A stretch of DNA of 64,000 nucleotides. Origin: Streptomyces ambofaciens ATCC 23877. GTDB taxonomy: Bacteria > Actinomycetota > Actinomycetes > Streptomycetales > Streptomycetaceae. The translations under genes were made by a program, and so were the position numbers. This document shows, one piece after another, positions 28,684 through 39,524 of the stretch. The stretch's first letter is position 1, and each line of letters starts with the position of its first letter. The DNA is taken from positions 6,249,001 to 6,313,000 of the forward strand of contig NZ_CP012382.1 in the NCBI RefSeq assembly GCF_001267885.1, given 5' to 3'. Below the pieces are notes generated by a model that saw only the letters and a list, made by a program, of their open reading frames with translations, was not told the DNA's origin and did not search any database.

Positions 28684-30069
28684 GTGAACCGACGGACCGC
28701 ATCATGGAGGTGTGCCCTGCCGCCCCTCCTGCGCTACCCGACCGTGGACGAGCTGGGCACCCGGGCCGCCGCGCTCGTCGCCCGCCATCCCCGGCAGGCC
28801 CGCCTGCGCCGCGTCGGCACGTCCCGCGCGGGCACCCCGCTGCTGCTGCTCTCCGTCGGCCACGGCAGCCGCCAGGCCCTCGTCGTCGCCGGACCGCACG
28901 CCAACGAACCGGTGGGCGGCGCCACCGTCCTGCGGCTCGCCGAGCGGGCCCTGGCGGACCCCCGGCTCACCGAGGGCGCGGACGCCACCTGGAACCTGCT
29001 CCTGTGCGCCGACCCCGACGGCCTGCGCCGCAACGAGGGCTGGCTGTCCGGCCCGTACACCCTCGGCCGGTACGCCCGGAACTTCTTCCGGCCGGGCTTC
29101 CTGGAGCAGCCCGAGTGGCTGCCCGACGGCCCGGACCACGCCGCGCTGCCGGAGACCCGCGCCCTGCTCACCCTCCAGGACGAGCTCCGGCCCTTCCTGC
29201 ACTGCTCCCTGCACGGCGTCGACGTGGGCGGCGGTTTCGTCGAGCTGACCCACGACCTGCCCGGCCTCGCCCAGCGCATCGCCCACGCCGCGGCCCGGCT
29301 CGGCATCCCCCGCGAGCTCGGCGCCTACGACACCCTGTACTGGCCCGATCTCGGTCCCGCCGTCTACCGCATCCCACCGCCCCGCCGCGGCGACCTCACC
29401 GCGGCCATCACCGAGGCCGCCGTCGAGTCCACCTGGTGCCACCCCCGGCGGTACGGAACCGTCACCGCGGTCGTCGAGGCGCCCATGTGGGGCGTGGCCG
29501 CCGTCGCGGACGGCTCACCCCCGGCCGACCGGGACGCGGTGCTGCGCTCCGTGAGCCGCACCCTGCGCCACGACACCCGTCGGCTGCAGCGCGTCCTCGC
29601 CCGCATCCGGCCCCACCTCGCCACCGACCCGGACGCGGCCCACCTGCTCGCCCCCGTCGACGACTACCTGCTGGTCTGCCCCAGGCTCGCCGACGCGTGG
29701 GACCCCGACACCGACGACGGAACGGGCCGGTCCCTCCCGCCGATGAGCACCGCCCACCTGGTCGCCCTGCGCCTGGCCGGCCGGCGACTGGCCCTGCGGA
29801 CCGCGGGGCTGCTGCACCAGCTGGTGACCCGGACCGGGGACGATCCGACGGGTGTCCTGCCCGAGCTGGACCGGCTCGTCGACGAGGGATGCGCCGACTA
29901 CCGTGACGGCTGCGCGGCCCGCTGGATTCCGGTCGCGCGCCAGGTGGAGTACCAGACGCGGGTCGTGCTCTCCGCGTTCGAACTGGCCGGGCGGCACTCC
30001 ACCGCGGGTGCCCGTTCGGGTGAGCCGGGCTGGGGTTCCGAGGCCGCCGTGCCGATGCACCTGGAATGA
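28684..30069 (+). CDS. M14-family zinc carboxypeptidase-like protein
   Basis: Up to 461 residues. Zinc carboxypeptidase fold: HANEPVGG (His and Glu zinc ligands, about residue 72 of the long form), CSLHGVDVGGG (third-ligand His) and TAVVEAPMWG (candidate catalytic Glu). There is no signal peptide, so it is probably cytoplasmic or non-classically exported. The start is unresolved: GTG 28684 is the first in-frame start, but GGAGG at 28706-28710 sits 6 bases before an in-frame CTG (28717), giving LPPLLRYPTVDELG. The next gene, an SSI-like inhibitor, overlaps the stop (ATGA). Confidence 0.82.
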   Translation: MNRRTASWRCALPPLLRYPTVDELGTRAAALVARHPRQARLRRVGTSRAGTPLLLLSVGHGSRQALVVAGPHANEPVGGATVLRLAERALADPRLTEGADATWNLLLCADPDGLRRNEGWLSGPYTLGRYARNFFRPGFLEQPEWLPDGPDHAALPETRALLTLQDELRPFLHCSLHGVDVGGGFVELTHDLPGLAQRIAHAAARLGIPRELGAYDTLYWPDLGPAVYRIPPPRRGDLTAAITEAAVESTWCHPRRYGTVTAVVEAPMWGVAAVADGSPPADRDAVLRSVSRTLRHDTRRLQRVLARIRPHLATDPDAAHLLAPVDDYLLVCPRLADAWDPDTDDGTGRSLPPMSTAHLVALRLAGRRLALRTAGLLHQLVTRTGDDPTGVLPELDRLVDEGCADYRDGCAARWIPVARQVEYQTRVVLSAFELAGRHSTAGARSGEPGWGSEAAVPMHLE

Positions 30070-30524
30070 CCCACACCCTCACGGCGGGAGCGGCGCGGGC
30101 CGGTCTCCTGGCTGCCGCGGCCCTCCTGTTCACCTGTGCGGCACCGGCCCACGCCACCGCGGAGCGGCGGCCGGCGGCCGACTGGCTGCTCCTCACCGTC
30201 ACCCCCGGCGACGCCCGGGCGCACGCCCCCGGTACCCGGCCGGGTACCGGAACCGGCGCCACGCGCGGTGCCCTGCTGCTGTGCGACCCGCCCCGGGGCC
30301 ACGCCCACGCGGCCCGTGCCTGCGCGGACCTCGACGCGACGGACGGCCGCATCGACGCCATCCCGGCGCGCGACGCCCACTGCCCGATGGTCCACGCCCC
30401 GGTCACCGCCCACGCGAGCGGCCGGTGGCGCGGACAACCGGTGGACTACACGCGGACCTTCCCGAACGCGTGCGTGCTGGCGGCCAGTACGGGGGCCGTG
30501 TTCGCGTGGGACCGGGAGGGGTGA
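30066..30524 (+). CDS. subtilisin-inhibitor-like (SSI, I16) secreted protein
   Basis: 152 residues. Signal peptide 1-30 (core GLLAAAALLFTCAAPAHA). The mature part has the SSI pattern: TPGDARAHA, LLLCDPPRGHAHAARACADL, DAHCPMVHAPV, and FPNACVLAASTGAVFAW. Four Cys (73, 86, 106, 136) would form the two conserved disulfides. The reactive-site bond should be Met108-Val109, the bulky P1 typical of subtilisin inhibition. The ATG overlaps the stop of the M14 peptidase (ATGA), an unusual coupling. It has an insertion of Pro/Gly/Thr repeats at ~54-66 relative to classical SSI. Confidence 0.88.
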   Translation: MTHTLTAGAARAGLLAAAALLFTCAAPAHATAERRPAADWLLLTVTPGDARAHAPGTRPGTGTGATRGALLLCDPPRGHAHAARACADLDATDGRIDAIPARDAHCPMVHAPVTAHASGRWRGQPVDYTRTFPNACVLAASTGAVFAWDREG

Positions 30525-30554
30525 TCACACCGGGCCGGTGACCGGCCGGGCGCG

Positions 30555-31958
30555 TCACCGCCGGTGCAGTGCGCGGCCGGCCAGCGTGAGGAACGCCTCG
30601 CCGACCGCCTCCGACAGGGTGGGATGGGCGTGGATGTGGCGGGCGACGTCGGACGGTTCGGCGTCCCAGCCGACGATCAGCTGGCTCTCGGCGATCATCT
30701 CCGAGACGTGCGGGCCCACCAGGTGGACTCCGAGCACCCTGCCGCCCCCCTGCTCGGCGACCACCTTCACCATCCCGCCCTGCCCGTGCACCATCCCCTT
30801 GGCGACCGCGGTCAACGGCATGACGTCGACGGCGACCTCGTACCCCCGCGCGCGTGCCTCCGCCTCGCCCAGGCCCACGGCCGCGGTCTGCGGCGCCGAG
30901 TACGTCACCCGGGGCACGGCCGCGTAGTCGACGGGCGCGGACGGCACACCCGCCAGCGTCTCGGCCACCAGCAGGCCCTCGGCGAACGACGCGTGGGCCA
31001 GCCCGAGGGACGGCGGCGGCAGCAGATCGCCCACCACGTGGATTCCGGGCACCGCCGTCTCCAGCCGGTCCCAGTCGGCCGGTACGACGAATCCCCGCCG
31101 GTCGGTCTCCAGCCCCGCGGCGGCCAGGTCCAGCCCCTCGGTGACCGGCGCCCGTCCCACGGCCACCAGGAGCCGTTCGGCCTCGATCGTGACCGTCTCC
31201 CCGCGCGAGGTGTGCACCCGCGCGCGCACGCCGTCGTCGAGCACCTCGGCGTCCGCCAGCCGGGCGCCCACCCGCACGTCGACGCCGCGCCTCTTCAGAC
31301 CGCGCGTCAGATGGCGGCCGACGTCCGCGTCCTCCAGCGGCACGATCCGGTCGGCGGCCTCCACGAGGGTCACCTCCGCGCCCATCGAGCGGTGGAACGA
31401 GGCGTACTCGACACCGATCGCCCCAGCGCCGAGGACCAGGACCGACGCCGGCAGCCCGGGGGCGAACAGCGCGTCGTCGCTGGTCACCACGTGTCGGCCG
31501 TCCGGCGCGAGCCCGGGGAGCGTGCGCGGGCGTGAGCCGGTCGCCAGCACGACGCCGCGGCGTGCGGTGAGGTCGTGCGCGCCGTCGACCCGCACGGTCC
31601 GTGCGCCCGTCAGCCGGGCGTCGCCCCGTACCACCCGCACGCCCGCGTGGGCGAGGTGCGCCTCCACCCCCTTGTGGTTCCGGTCCACGATGTCGTCGCG
31701 GGTGGCGACGAGGGCCGGCCAGTCGACGCCGCCCAGGCTCGCCTCGACCCCCCAGCGCTCCCGCGCCTCGGTGATGCCGTCGACCAGTTCGGCGGCGTGC
31801 AGCATCGCCTTGCTCGGGATGCAGCCGCGGTGCAGACAGGTCCCGCCCACCTTGTCGCGTTCGACGAGGGCGGTGTCGAGGCCCAGGGCCGCGGCACGCA
31901 GGGCGGTGCTGTAACCGCCGGTGCCGCCGCCGATGACGATCACGTCGTGTGTGTTCAT
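30555..31958 (-). CDS. dihydrolipoamide dehydrogenase-type flavoprotein
   Basis: 467 residues. FAD-binding GGGTGGY near residue 10, redox pair Cys41/Cys46 in GGTCLHRGCIPSK, the NAD site VLGAGAIGVEYASF, and the C-terminal catalytic HAHPTLSE. These indicate the lipoamide dehydrogenase component (E3) of 2-oxoacid dehydrogenases or glycine cleavage. No partner E1/E2 genes are nearby. ATG 31958 has GGAGGCTGAGGG upstream; the longer open frame adds 14 unlikely residues. It is divergent from a LysR regulator 120 bases away, which may control it. Confidence 0.93.
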   Translation of the reverse strand: MNTHDVIVIGGGTGGYSTALRAAALGLDTALVERDKVGGTCLHRGCIPSKAMLHAAELVDGITEARERWGVEASLGGVDWPALVATRDDIVDRNHKGVEAHLAHAGVRVVRGDARLTGARTVRVDGAHDLTARRGVVLATGSRPRTLPGLAPDGRHVVTSDDALFAPGLPASVLVLGAGAIGVEYASFHRSMGAEVTLVEAADRIVPLEDADVGRHLTRGLKRRGVDVRVGARLADAEVLDDGVRARVHTSRGETVTIEAERLLVAVGRAPVTEGLDLAAAGLETDRRGFVVPADWDRLETAVPGIHVVGDLLPPPSLGLAHASFAEGLLVAETLAGVPSAPVDYAAVPRVTYSAPQTAAVGLGEAEARARGYEVAVDVMPLTAVAKGMVHGQGGMVKVVAEQGGGRVLGVHLVGPHVSEMIAESQLIVGWDAEPSDVARHIHAHPTLSEAVGEAFLTLAGRALHRR

Positions 31959-32078
31959 GCCCTCAGCCTCCGTCCGCCTCTTGTCATGAGTCCAAGGCAA
32001 TGTTCTTGTGGCTTCGATGCAGGAACTTCATGACGGGTCCCGGTGACGGGCAGGGCGCGGGGTGGGGGCGGGGCGGGG

Positions 32079-33194
32079 ATGAGCCTGCGGCAGATGGAGT
32101 ACTTCCTGGCGGTCCTGGACGAGGCGTCCTTCACCCGCGCGGCCGAGGCCCTGCACGTCACGCAGTCCGCGCTCTCCCACCAGATCAAGGCCCTGGAGCG
32201 GTCGGTCGGCGGCGCCCTGCTGGAGCGCATGCCGCGCGGTGTGCGCCTGACCCCCATGGGCCGCGCCTTCCGGCCGCACGCCGAACTCGCCGTCCGCAGC
32301 GCCGTCCAGGCCCGCCGAGCCGCCCGCGCGGTCGCCGGGGCCGAGGGCGGCGAACTGCACGTCGCCGCCCTGCACTCGGTGGCCGTCGGCATCCTGCCCG
32401 ACGTCTTCGCCCGCTGGCGCACCGCCCACCCCGGTGTCCTGCTGCACCTCCACGAGTACGCGACGACCGAGGTGCTCGAGGAGGAGGTCGAGCGCGGCAC
32501 CGCGGACCTCGCCGTCGGCCCGGCGCCCAGCGACTGGTCCGGCACCGTCGTCACGGTCGGCGAGGAGGAGATCGTCCTCGTGGTGCCCTTCGACGACCGG
32601 TTCGCGGGCCGTACGACGGTGACGCTGCCCGAACTGGCGGACCGTCCCTGGGTCCGGTGCGCCATGGAACCCCTCGTCGAGGGCGAACGCTTCCTCGACT
32701 GGGCGTGCGGACGCGCCGGCTTCCGGCCGCGCACCGCCGTCTACACCGAGCACACGTCGACGGCCGTCCGGATGGCCGCCGCCGGCGTCGGCGTCTGCAC
32801 GGCGCCCTCGCACATCGTGCGTGGCGCGGTGGGCGAGGACTGCGTGGTCCTTACGCCCGACCCGCCCTGGCGGCGCGCCCTGACCGTCTTCTCGCGCCTG
32901 CCGCCGGCCGGCGCCGCCGAGGCCTTCGTCGACCTGCTGCGCACGACGTGGCCGACCCCGGGCCCGGCTGCTCCGGCTCCGGGGTCGGCTGCTCCGGCTC
33001 CGGGCCCGACATTCCCGGCTCTGGGTCTGTCCTCCCCGGCGGTGGGCCCGACATCCCCGGCGGTGGGCCCGGCCACCCCGGCGGTGGGCCCGAACTCGCC
33101 GGTCGCGGTGCCGGTGTCCCCGGCCGAGGTGTGCGGGGCGACCACCCCGGCCGAGGTGTGCGGCGCCGTCCCCGCCGCCGCGCGGGGCGGCTGA
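32079..33194 (+). CDS. LysR-family regulator with repetitive Pro/Ala tail
   Basis: 371 residues. N-terminal helix-turn-helix (MEYFLAVLDEASFTRAAEALHVTQSALSHQIKALE pattern, residues 6-40) and an inducer-binding domain to about 295. The tail (296-371) is built from tandem PAxPAPG and SPAVGPT-type units. In DNA three 21-base units run from 33033 to 33095, and two AEVCGA units follow. The tail is atypical for LysR proteins and likely disordered. The start is the ATG after a G-rich stretch. Divergent from the lipoamide dehydrogenase gene, a typical LysR-target layout. Confidence 0.92.
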   Translation: MSLRQMEYFLAVLDEASFTRAAEALHVTQSALSHQIKALERSVGGALLERMPRGVRLTPMGRAFRPHAELAVRSAVQARRAARAVAGAEGGELHVAALHSVAVGILPDVFARWRTAHPGVLLHLHEYATTEVLEEEVERGTADLAVGPAPSDWSGTVVTVGEEEIVLVVPFDDRFAGRTTVTLPELADRPWVRCAMEPLVEGERFLDWACGRAGFRPRTAVYTEHTSTAVRMAAAGVGVCTAPSHIVRGAVGEDCVVLTPDPPWRRALTVFSRLPPAGAAEAFVDLLRTTWPTPGPAAPAPGSAAPAPGPTFPALGLSSPAVGPTSPAVGPATPAVGPNSPVAVPVSPAEVCGATTPAEVCGAVPAAARGG

Positions 33195-33218
33195 CGCCGG
33201 CTCCGGCGGGCCCGCCGC

Positions 33219-35687
33219 TCAGTCCGTGCCCTCCTCCGTCGCCCCCACCCGCTCCAGCAACGCCACCGGCACTCCCGTGAAGAGTTCCTCCACGGGCACC
33301 TGCCCGGTGAACTCCCGCCCGGGCGCCAGGGCGTCGGCCCACCGGCCGGGCGGCAGCGGCAGCGTCGTACCGCGCCAGCCGCCCGCCTCCGCCAGCCGCA
33401 GGGACAACCGGGTCACGGCGGTCACGACCTCCCCGGAGCGGACGAACGCCAGGCAGTGCGCCGCCGCGGGGCCCTGCGCGGCGAGCGGCTCGTACGTCGC
33501 CGCGTCGCCGAACACCTCCGGCCGCCGCCGTCGCAGCCCCAACGCCGCCCGGGTCACGGCCTCCTTCGTCCCGCCGGCCCCCGCCGAAGTGGCCCCGGCG
33601 CCCGCCGAAGTGGCCCCGGCGCCCGCGATGGCCCCGGCGCCCCCGGCGTTCGAGACGGCCCCGGTCTCCCCGTCCCCGGCGGGCGGGAAGCGCACGGGGC
33701 GGCGGTTGTCCGGGTCCACCAGGGCCAGGTACTCGCCCTCCGTACCCTGGTAGAGGTCCGGCACCCCCGGCATCGTCAGGTGCGTCAGGGCCGTGCCGAG
33801 GACGTTGGCCCGGATGTGCGGCTCCAGTGCTTCCCGGAAGGCGGCCACCCGTTCCCCCGGCGTGCCGCACGGCCCTTCCGCCACGAACCGGGCCACCGCG
33901 TCCTCGTACGCCGGCTCCTGCTCCGTCCAGCTGGTGTACATCCCCGCCTCGCGCACGTGCTTCAGCAGCGCCTCCCGCACGCGCTCCCCGGCCGCGGGCC
34001 CCAGCCCGAACACGGTCTGCCAGGCGGCCCACGCCAGCTGGGCGTCCGGCATGTCGTCGCCGGAGCGGGTGACCTCCGTCAGGACGTCCGCCCACCGCTC
34101 GGGGCACTCCGTGAGCACCGCCAGCGCGGCCCGCACGTCGGCGCTGCGCTTGGTGTCGTGGGTCGAGACGACCGTGCCGGTCGCGGGCCAGTCGCGCTGC
34201 ACGCGCGCGCAGTACGCGTGGAACTCGTCCGGCGACAGTGCCGGGCCGCCCGGGTTCCCGCCCACCTCGGTCGCCGACAGCAACGGCACGTAGCGGTAGA
34301 ACGCCGTGTCCTCGACGGACTTGGCGCGCAGCGCCGACGCGGTCTGGGCGAACCGGTTCCGGAACTCCACGTGCTCCGGCCCGTCCCCGGACCTCCCGAG
34401 CACCAGGTCCCGGACGACGTCCACCGCCCCGCCCTCCTCCCGCACCGGGAACGCGAGCCGCGCCTCGGCCGCCGCCTCCTCGGTGACGACGGACGCCGCG
34501 TCCACCGACGCGTAGGGCCGGTACACCTCGAGCCGGACCAGCAGCTCCCGCAAGGCCGTGCGCAGCGCCCACGGCGCCCGGTCGCGCAGGGCCGGTTCCG
34601 GGGAGGCGACGCACAGCCGGTGCGCCACCCGCGTCAGCCGGTCCATCTCGGTGGCCAGCTCGAACGAGAGCACCTTGTGGGCCGCCCGTCGCACCGTCGC
34701 CGCCCAGTCCCCGCCCCGGTCCGTCTGCGGGGCGGCGAAAGCGCGGTAGCGGCCGAGGAGTTCCCCGTACCCCGCCGGGTCCACGAAGAGCGCGTCGACG
34801 TGCCGCAGGGCGTCGTAGCCGGTCGTGCCCGCCACGGGCCAGGCGGCCGGCAGCCGCTCGCCGTCCGCCAGGATCTTCTCCACCACCGTCCACCGGCCGC
34901 CACTGGCCTCGTGCAGCCGCCGGAGGTACGTGTCGGGGTCGGCGAGGCCGTCCGGATGGTCGACGCGCAACCCGTCGAGCACGCCCTCGTGCAGCAGCCG
35001 CAGCACCGTGGCGTGCGTGGCCTCGAACACCTCCGGGTCCTCCACGCGGACGCCGATCAGCTCCGAGATGCTGAAGAAGCGCCGGTAGTTCAGCTCGGTA
35101 CGGGCGAGCCGCCACCACACCGGGCGGTACCACTGCGCGTCCAGGAGCTGCGGCAGCGGAAGGTCCCCGGTGCCGTCCCGCAGGGGGAAGGCGTGGTCGT
35201 GGTAGCGCAGTACGTCACCGTCGACCCGGAGGTCGTCCAGGACCTCACCGACCGGGGCACCGAGCACCGGCAGCAACACCTGCCCGCCCTGCGCCTCCCA
35301 GTCGATGTCGAACCACCGCGCGTAGGGCGATTTCGGGCCCTCGCGCAGCACCTCCCACAGGGCGCGGTTGTGGCGGGGGGACATCGCCATGTGGTTCGGC
35401 ACGATGTCCGCCACCAGGCCGAGGCCGTGCTCCCGCGCGGTGCGCGCCAGCGCCCGCAGTCCCTCCTCGCCACCGAGTTCCCCGCGCACGCGCGCGTGGT
35501 CCACGACGTCGTAGCCGTGCCGCGAGCCCGGCACGGCCTCCAGCACCGGGGACAGGTGCAGGTGCGAGACGCCGAGCGAGGCCAGGTACGGCACGGCCGC
35601 CGCCGCGGCCGAGAAGGGGAAGTCGGGCTGCAGCTGCAGCCGGTACGTGGCTGTGGGCACCGTCGGGTCGGGTCGCTCAGGTGTCAT
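33219..35687 (-). CDS. treY: malto-oligosyltrehalose synthase TreY
   Basis: 822 residues. GH13 enzyme converting the reducing-end alpha-1,4 bond of maltodextrin to the alpha-1,1 trehalose bond. Hallmarks are PTATYRLQL at the N-terminus, LVADIVPNHMAMS, nucleophile Asp243 in DGLRVDHPDGL, acid Glu270 in VVEKILADGE, and STHDTKRSADVR. Near the C-terminus an Ala/Gly insertion (GAGATSAGAGATSAGAGG) arises from a 21-base tandem duplication at 33580-33621 plus a shorter third copy. ATG start, divergent from the MFS gene. It works with TreZ and GlgX. Confidence 0.97.
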   Translation of the reverse strand: MTPERPDPTVPTATYRLQLQPDFPFSAAAAAVPYLASLGVSHLHLSPVLEAVPGSRHGYDVVDHARVRGELGGEEGLRALARTAREHGLGLVADIVPNHMAMSPRHNRALWEVLREGPKSPYARWFDIDWEAQGGQVLLPVLGAPVGEVLDDLRVDGDVLRYHDHAFPLRDGTGDLPLPQLLDAQWYRPVWWRLARTELNYRRFFSISELIGVRVEDPEVFEATHATVLRLLHEGVLDGLRVDHPDGLADPDTYLRRLHEASGGRWTVVEKILADGERLPAAWPVAGTTGYDALRHVDALFVDPAGYGELLGRYRAFAAPQTDRGGDWAATVRRAAHKVLSFELATEMDRLTRVAHRLCVASPEPALRDRAPWALRTALRELLVRLEVYRPYASVDAASVVTEEAAAEARLAFPVREEGGAVDVVRDLVLGRSGDGPEHVEFRNRFAQTASALRAKSVEDTAFYRYVPLLSATEVGGNPGGPALSPDEFHAYCARVQRDWPATGTVVSTHDTKRSADVRAALAVLTECPERWADVLTEVTRSGDDMPDAQLAWAAWQTVFGLGPAAGERVREALLKHVREAGMYTSWTEQEPAYEDAVARFVAEGPCGTPGERVAAFREALEPHIRANVLGTALTHLTMPGVPDLYQGTEGEYLALVDPDNRRPVRFPPAGDGETGAVSNAGGAGAIAGAGATSAGAGATSAGAGGTKEAVTRAALGLRRRRPEVFGDAATYEPLAAQGPAAAHCLAFVRSGEVVTAVTRLSLRLAEAGGWRGTTLPLPPGRWADALAPGREFTGQVPVEELFTGVPVALLERVGATEEGTD

Positions 35688-35768
35688 GGAAACCTACGTA
35701 CCCGCCTCACCGCCTTTCGTGTCATCGGCCCCTCCACGGGCGTACGCGCGCGTGACTAGCTTCGAGCG

Positions 35769-37051
35769 ATGGGAAGCAACCAGAGCACGGGGAGCGGCGC
35801 ACTGGAGTCGTACCGGGAGGTGATCGGCCTGACCGGGCCGCTGCTGCCGGTGGTGTCCTTCCTCGGGCGGCTGCCGACGGCCACCGTCCAGTTCGGCAGC
35901 GTCCTGCTCATCGCCCGCACCAGCGGTTCGCTGGCCGCCGCGGGGCTGACCGGGGGAGCGCTCGCCGTCGGCCAGGTTGCGTGCGGTCCGCTGGTCGGCC
36001 GGCTCGCGGACCGGCACGGACAGCGCACCGTCGTCCTCGTCTTCTGCCTGGTCAACGCCATCGCGATCGCCGCGCTGGTGGCGGGCGCGCTCGCGGGAGC
36101 GGCGCCGCCGGTGCTGGCGCTCCTCGGTGCGGCGGCGGGGGCGAGCGTGCCCCTGATCGGTCCGCTGGCCCGTGCCCGCCTGGTGGCGCTCGCGCGCCGG
36201 GCCGGTGCTCCGGAACCCACCGTGAGCGCCGCGCTCTCCTTCGAGAGCACCCTCGACGAGGTCTCCTTCGTCCTCGGCCCGGCCCTGGTGGGCCTCGCGG
36301 CGGTCCTGGCCCACCCGGCGTACGCCCTGACCGGTGCCGCCGTCCTGGTCGCCGGGTGCGGCACCGCCTTCGCCCTGCATCCCACGGCCCGCACGACGGC
36401 CGCACCGGCCACCGGGACGCCCGGCGGCCCCCGTCCCCGCCTCCCGATGCCCCGCGCGGTGCACGCCCTGCGGGCCTCGCTCGCCCTCCAGGGGGCGATG
36501 TTCGGGGCCTGCCAGGCGGGGATCACCGCGCTCACCGAGCGCCTCGGGAGGCCGGAACAGGCGGGGCTCGTCTATGCCGCCATGGGAGTGATGAGCGCGG
36601 TCGCGGGGCTCGCCATGGCCGCCGTGCCCGCCCGCCTCGGACTGCGTACCCGCTGGCGGACGGCCACCGCCGTCGCGTTCGCCCTGTCGCTGCCGCTGCT
36701 GTGGACGCAGAGCCTGACGGGGCTGTACGTGGTGGTCACCGTCCTGGGCATCGCCTACGCCCCGCACCTGATCACCGTGTTCGCGCTCACCGAGCGGGCG
36801 GTGCCGCGGGCCCGGCTGGCCGAGGCGATGGCCTTCGCGACCAGCGCGATCGTGGGCGGCCAGGCCCTCGCCCTCGCCGCCACCGGCCGCCTGGCCGAGT
36901 CCCACGGCCCGGTCGCGGCGTTCGCGACGGCGAGCGGTGCCGCCGCGCTCGCCTGCGCGACCGCGCTGGCCGCGCGTCCGGCGCCGTACGCCGGGCGCGC
37001 GGGGACCGCCCACCACGCGCGCGTGGACGACGCGCGCGGCGGGGCGCGCTC

Positions 37052-37055
<4 letters not shown>
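35769..37055 (+). CDS. MFS transporter
   Basis: 428 residues with about 12 hydrophobic helices and the loop motif GRLADRHGQRTVVL between helices 2 and 3, typical of the major facilitator superfamily. The substrate is unknown; the simple two-domain pattern suggests efflux. TAGCTT at 35757-35762 lies exactly 6 bases before the ATG and there is no ribosome site, so a leaderless message is likely; the -35 is unclear. The TAG stop overlaps the convergent glgX stop by four bases (CTAG). Confidence 0.9.
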
Positions 37056-39175
<2,120 letters not shown>

Positions 39176-39524
39176 GACTCTTTCAGGTGTGGGGCGCCGG
39201 TGCGGACGCCATGGCTCCGAGTCTCCCCGAAAGTGAGGCGACCACCTAGCACGTACGTCCTCCTACCCACCCGTCGGCGATGTGCTCGATCCACGCCCAG
39301 GGAAGGGCGCCAGGGATTCTTCCCCGTACCGGGCGACGTCACCGCTATGAATCCGCTCACTCCACGGTGTCCGGGCGGACGGAACGGACGTGTGGATCAC
39401 GGAGGTTGGGAAAACCGGCCGGTCCATCGGGCTGCACCGCGGACCGCTCGCGGAGTACCCTTCCTTGATCGTTGGGACGGGGTCTCCCCGAAGGTGCTCC
39501 GGGGGAGCGGAAGGCGGTGCGCGG
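39176..39524. other. divergent promoter region glgX / HEPN gene
   Basis: 349 bases. TACCCT at 39457-39462 is a possible -10 for the rightward gene, and GGAAGG at 39509-39514 is its ribosome site. Open frames run through the region (for example from 39390) but start without a ribosome site and do not look like protein. No other structured element is evident. Confidence 0.45.
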
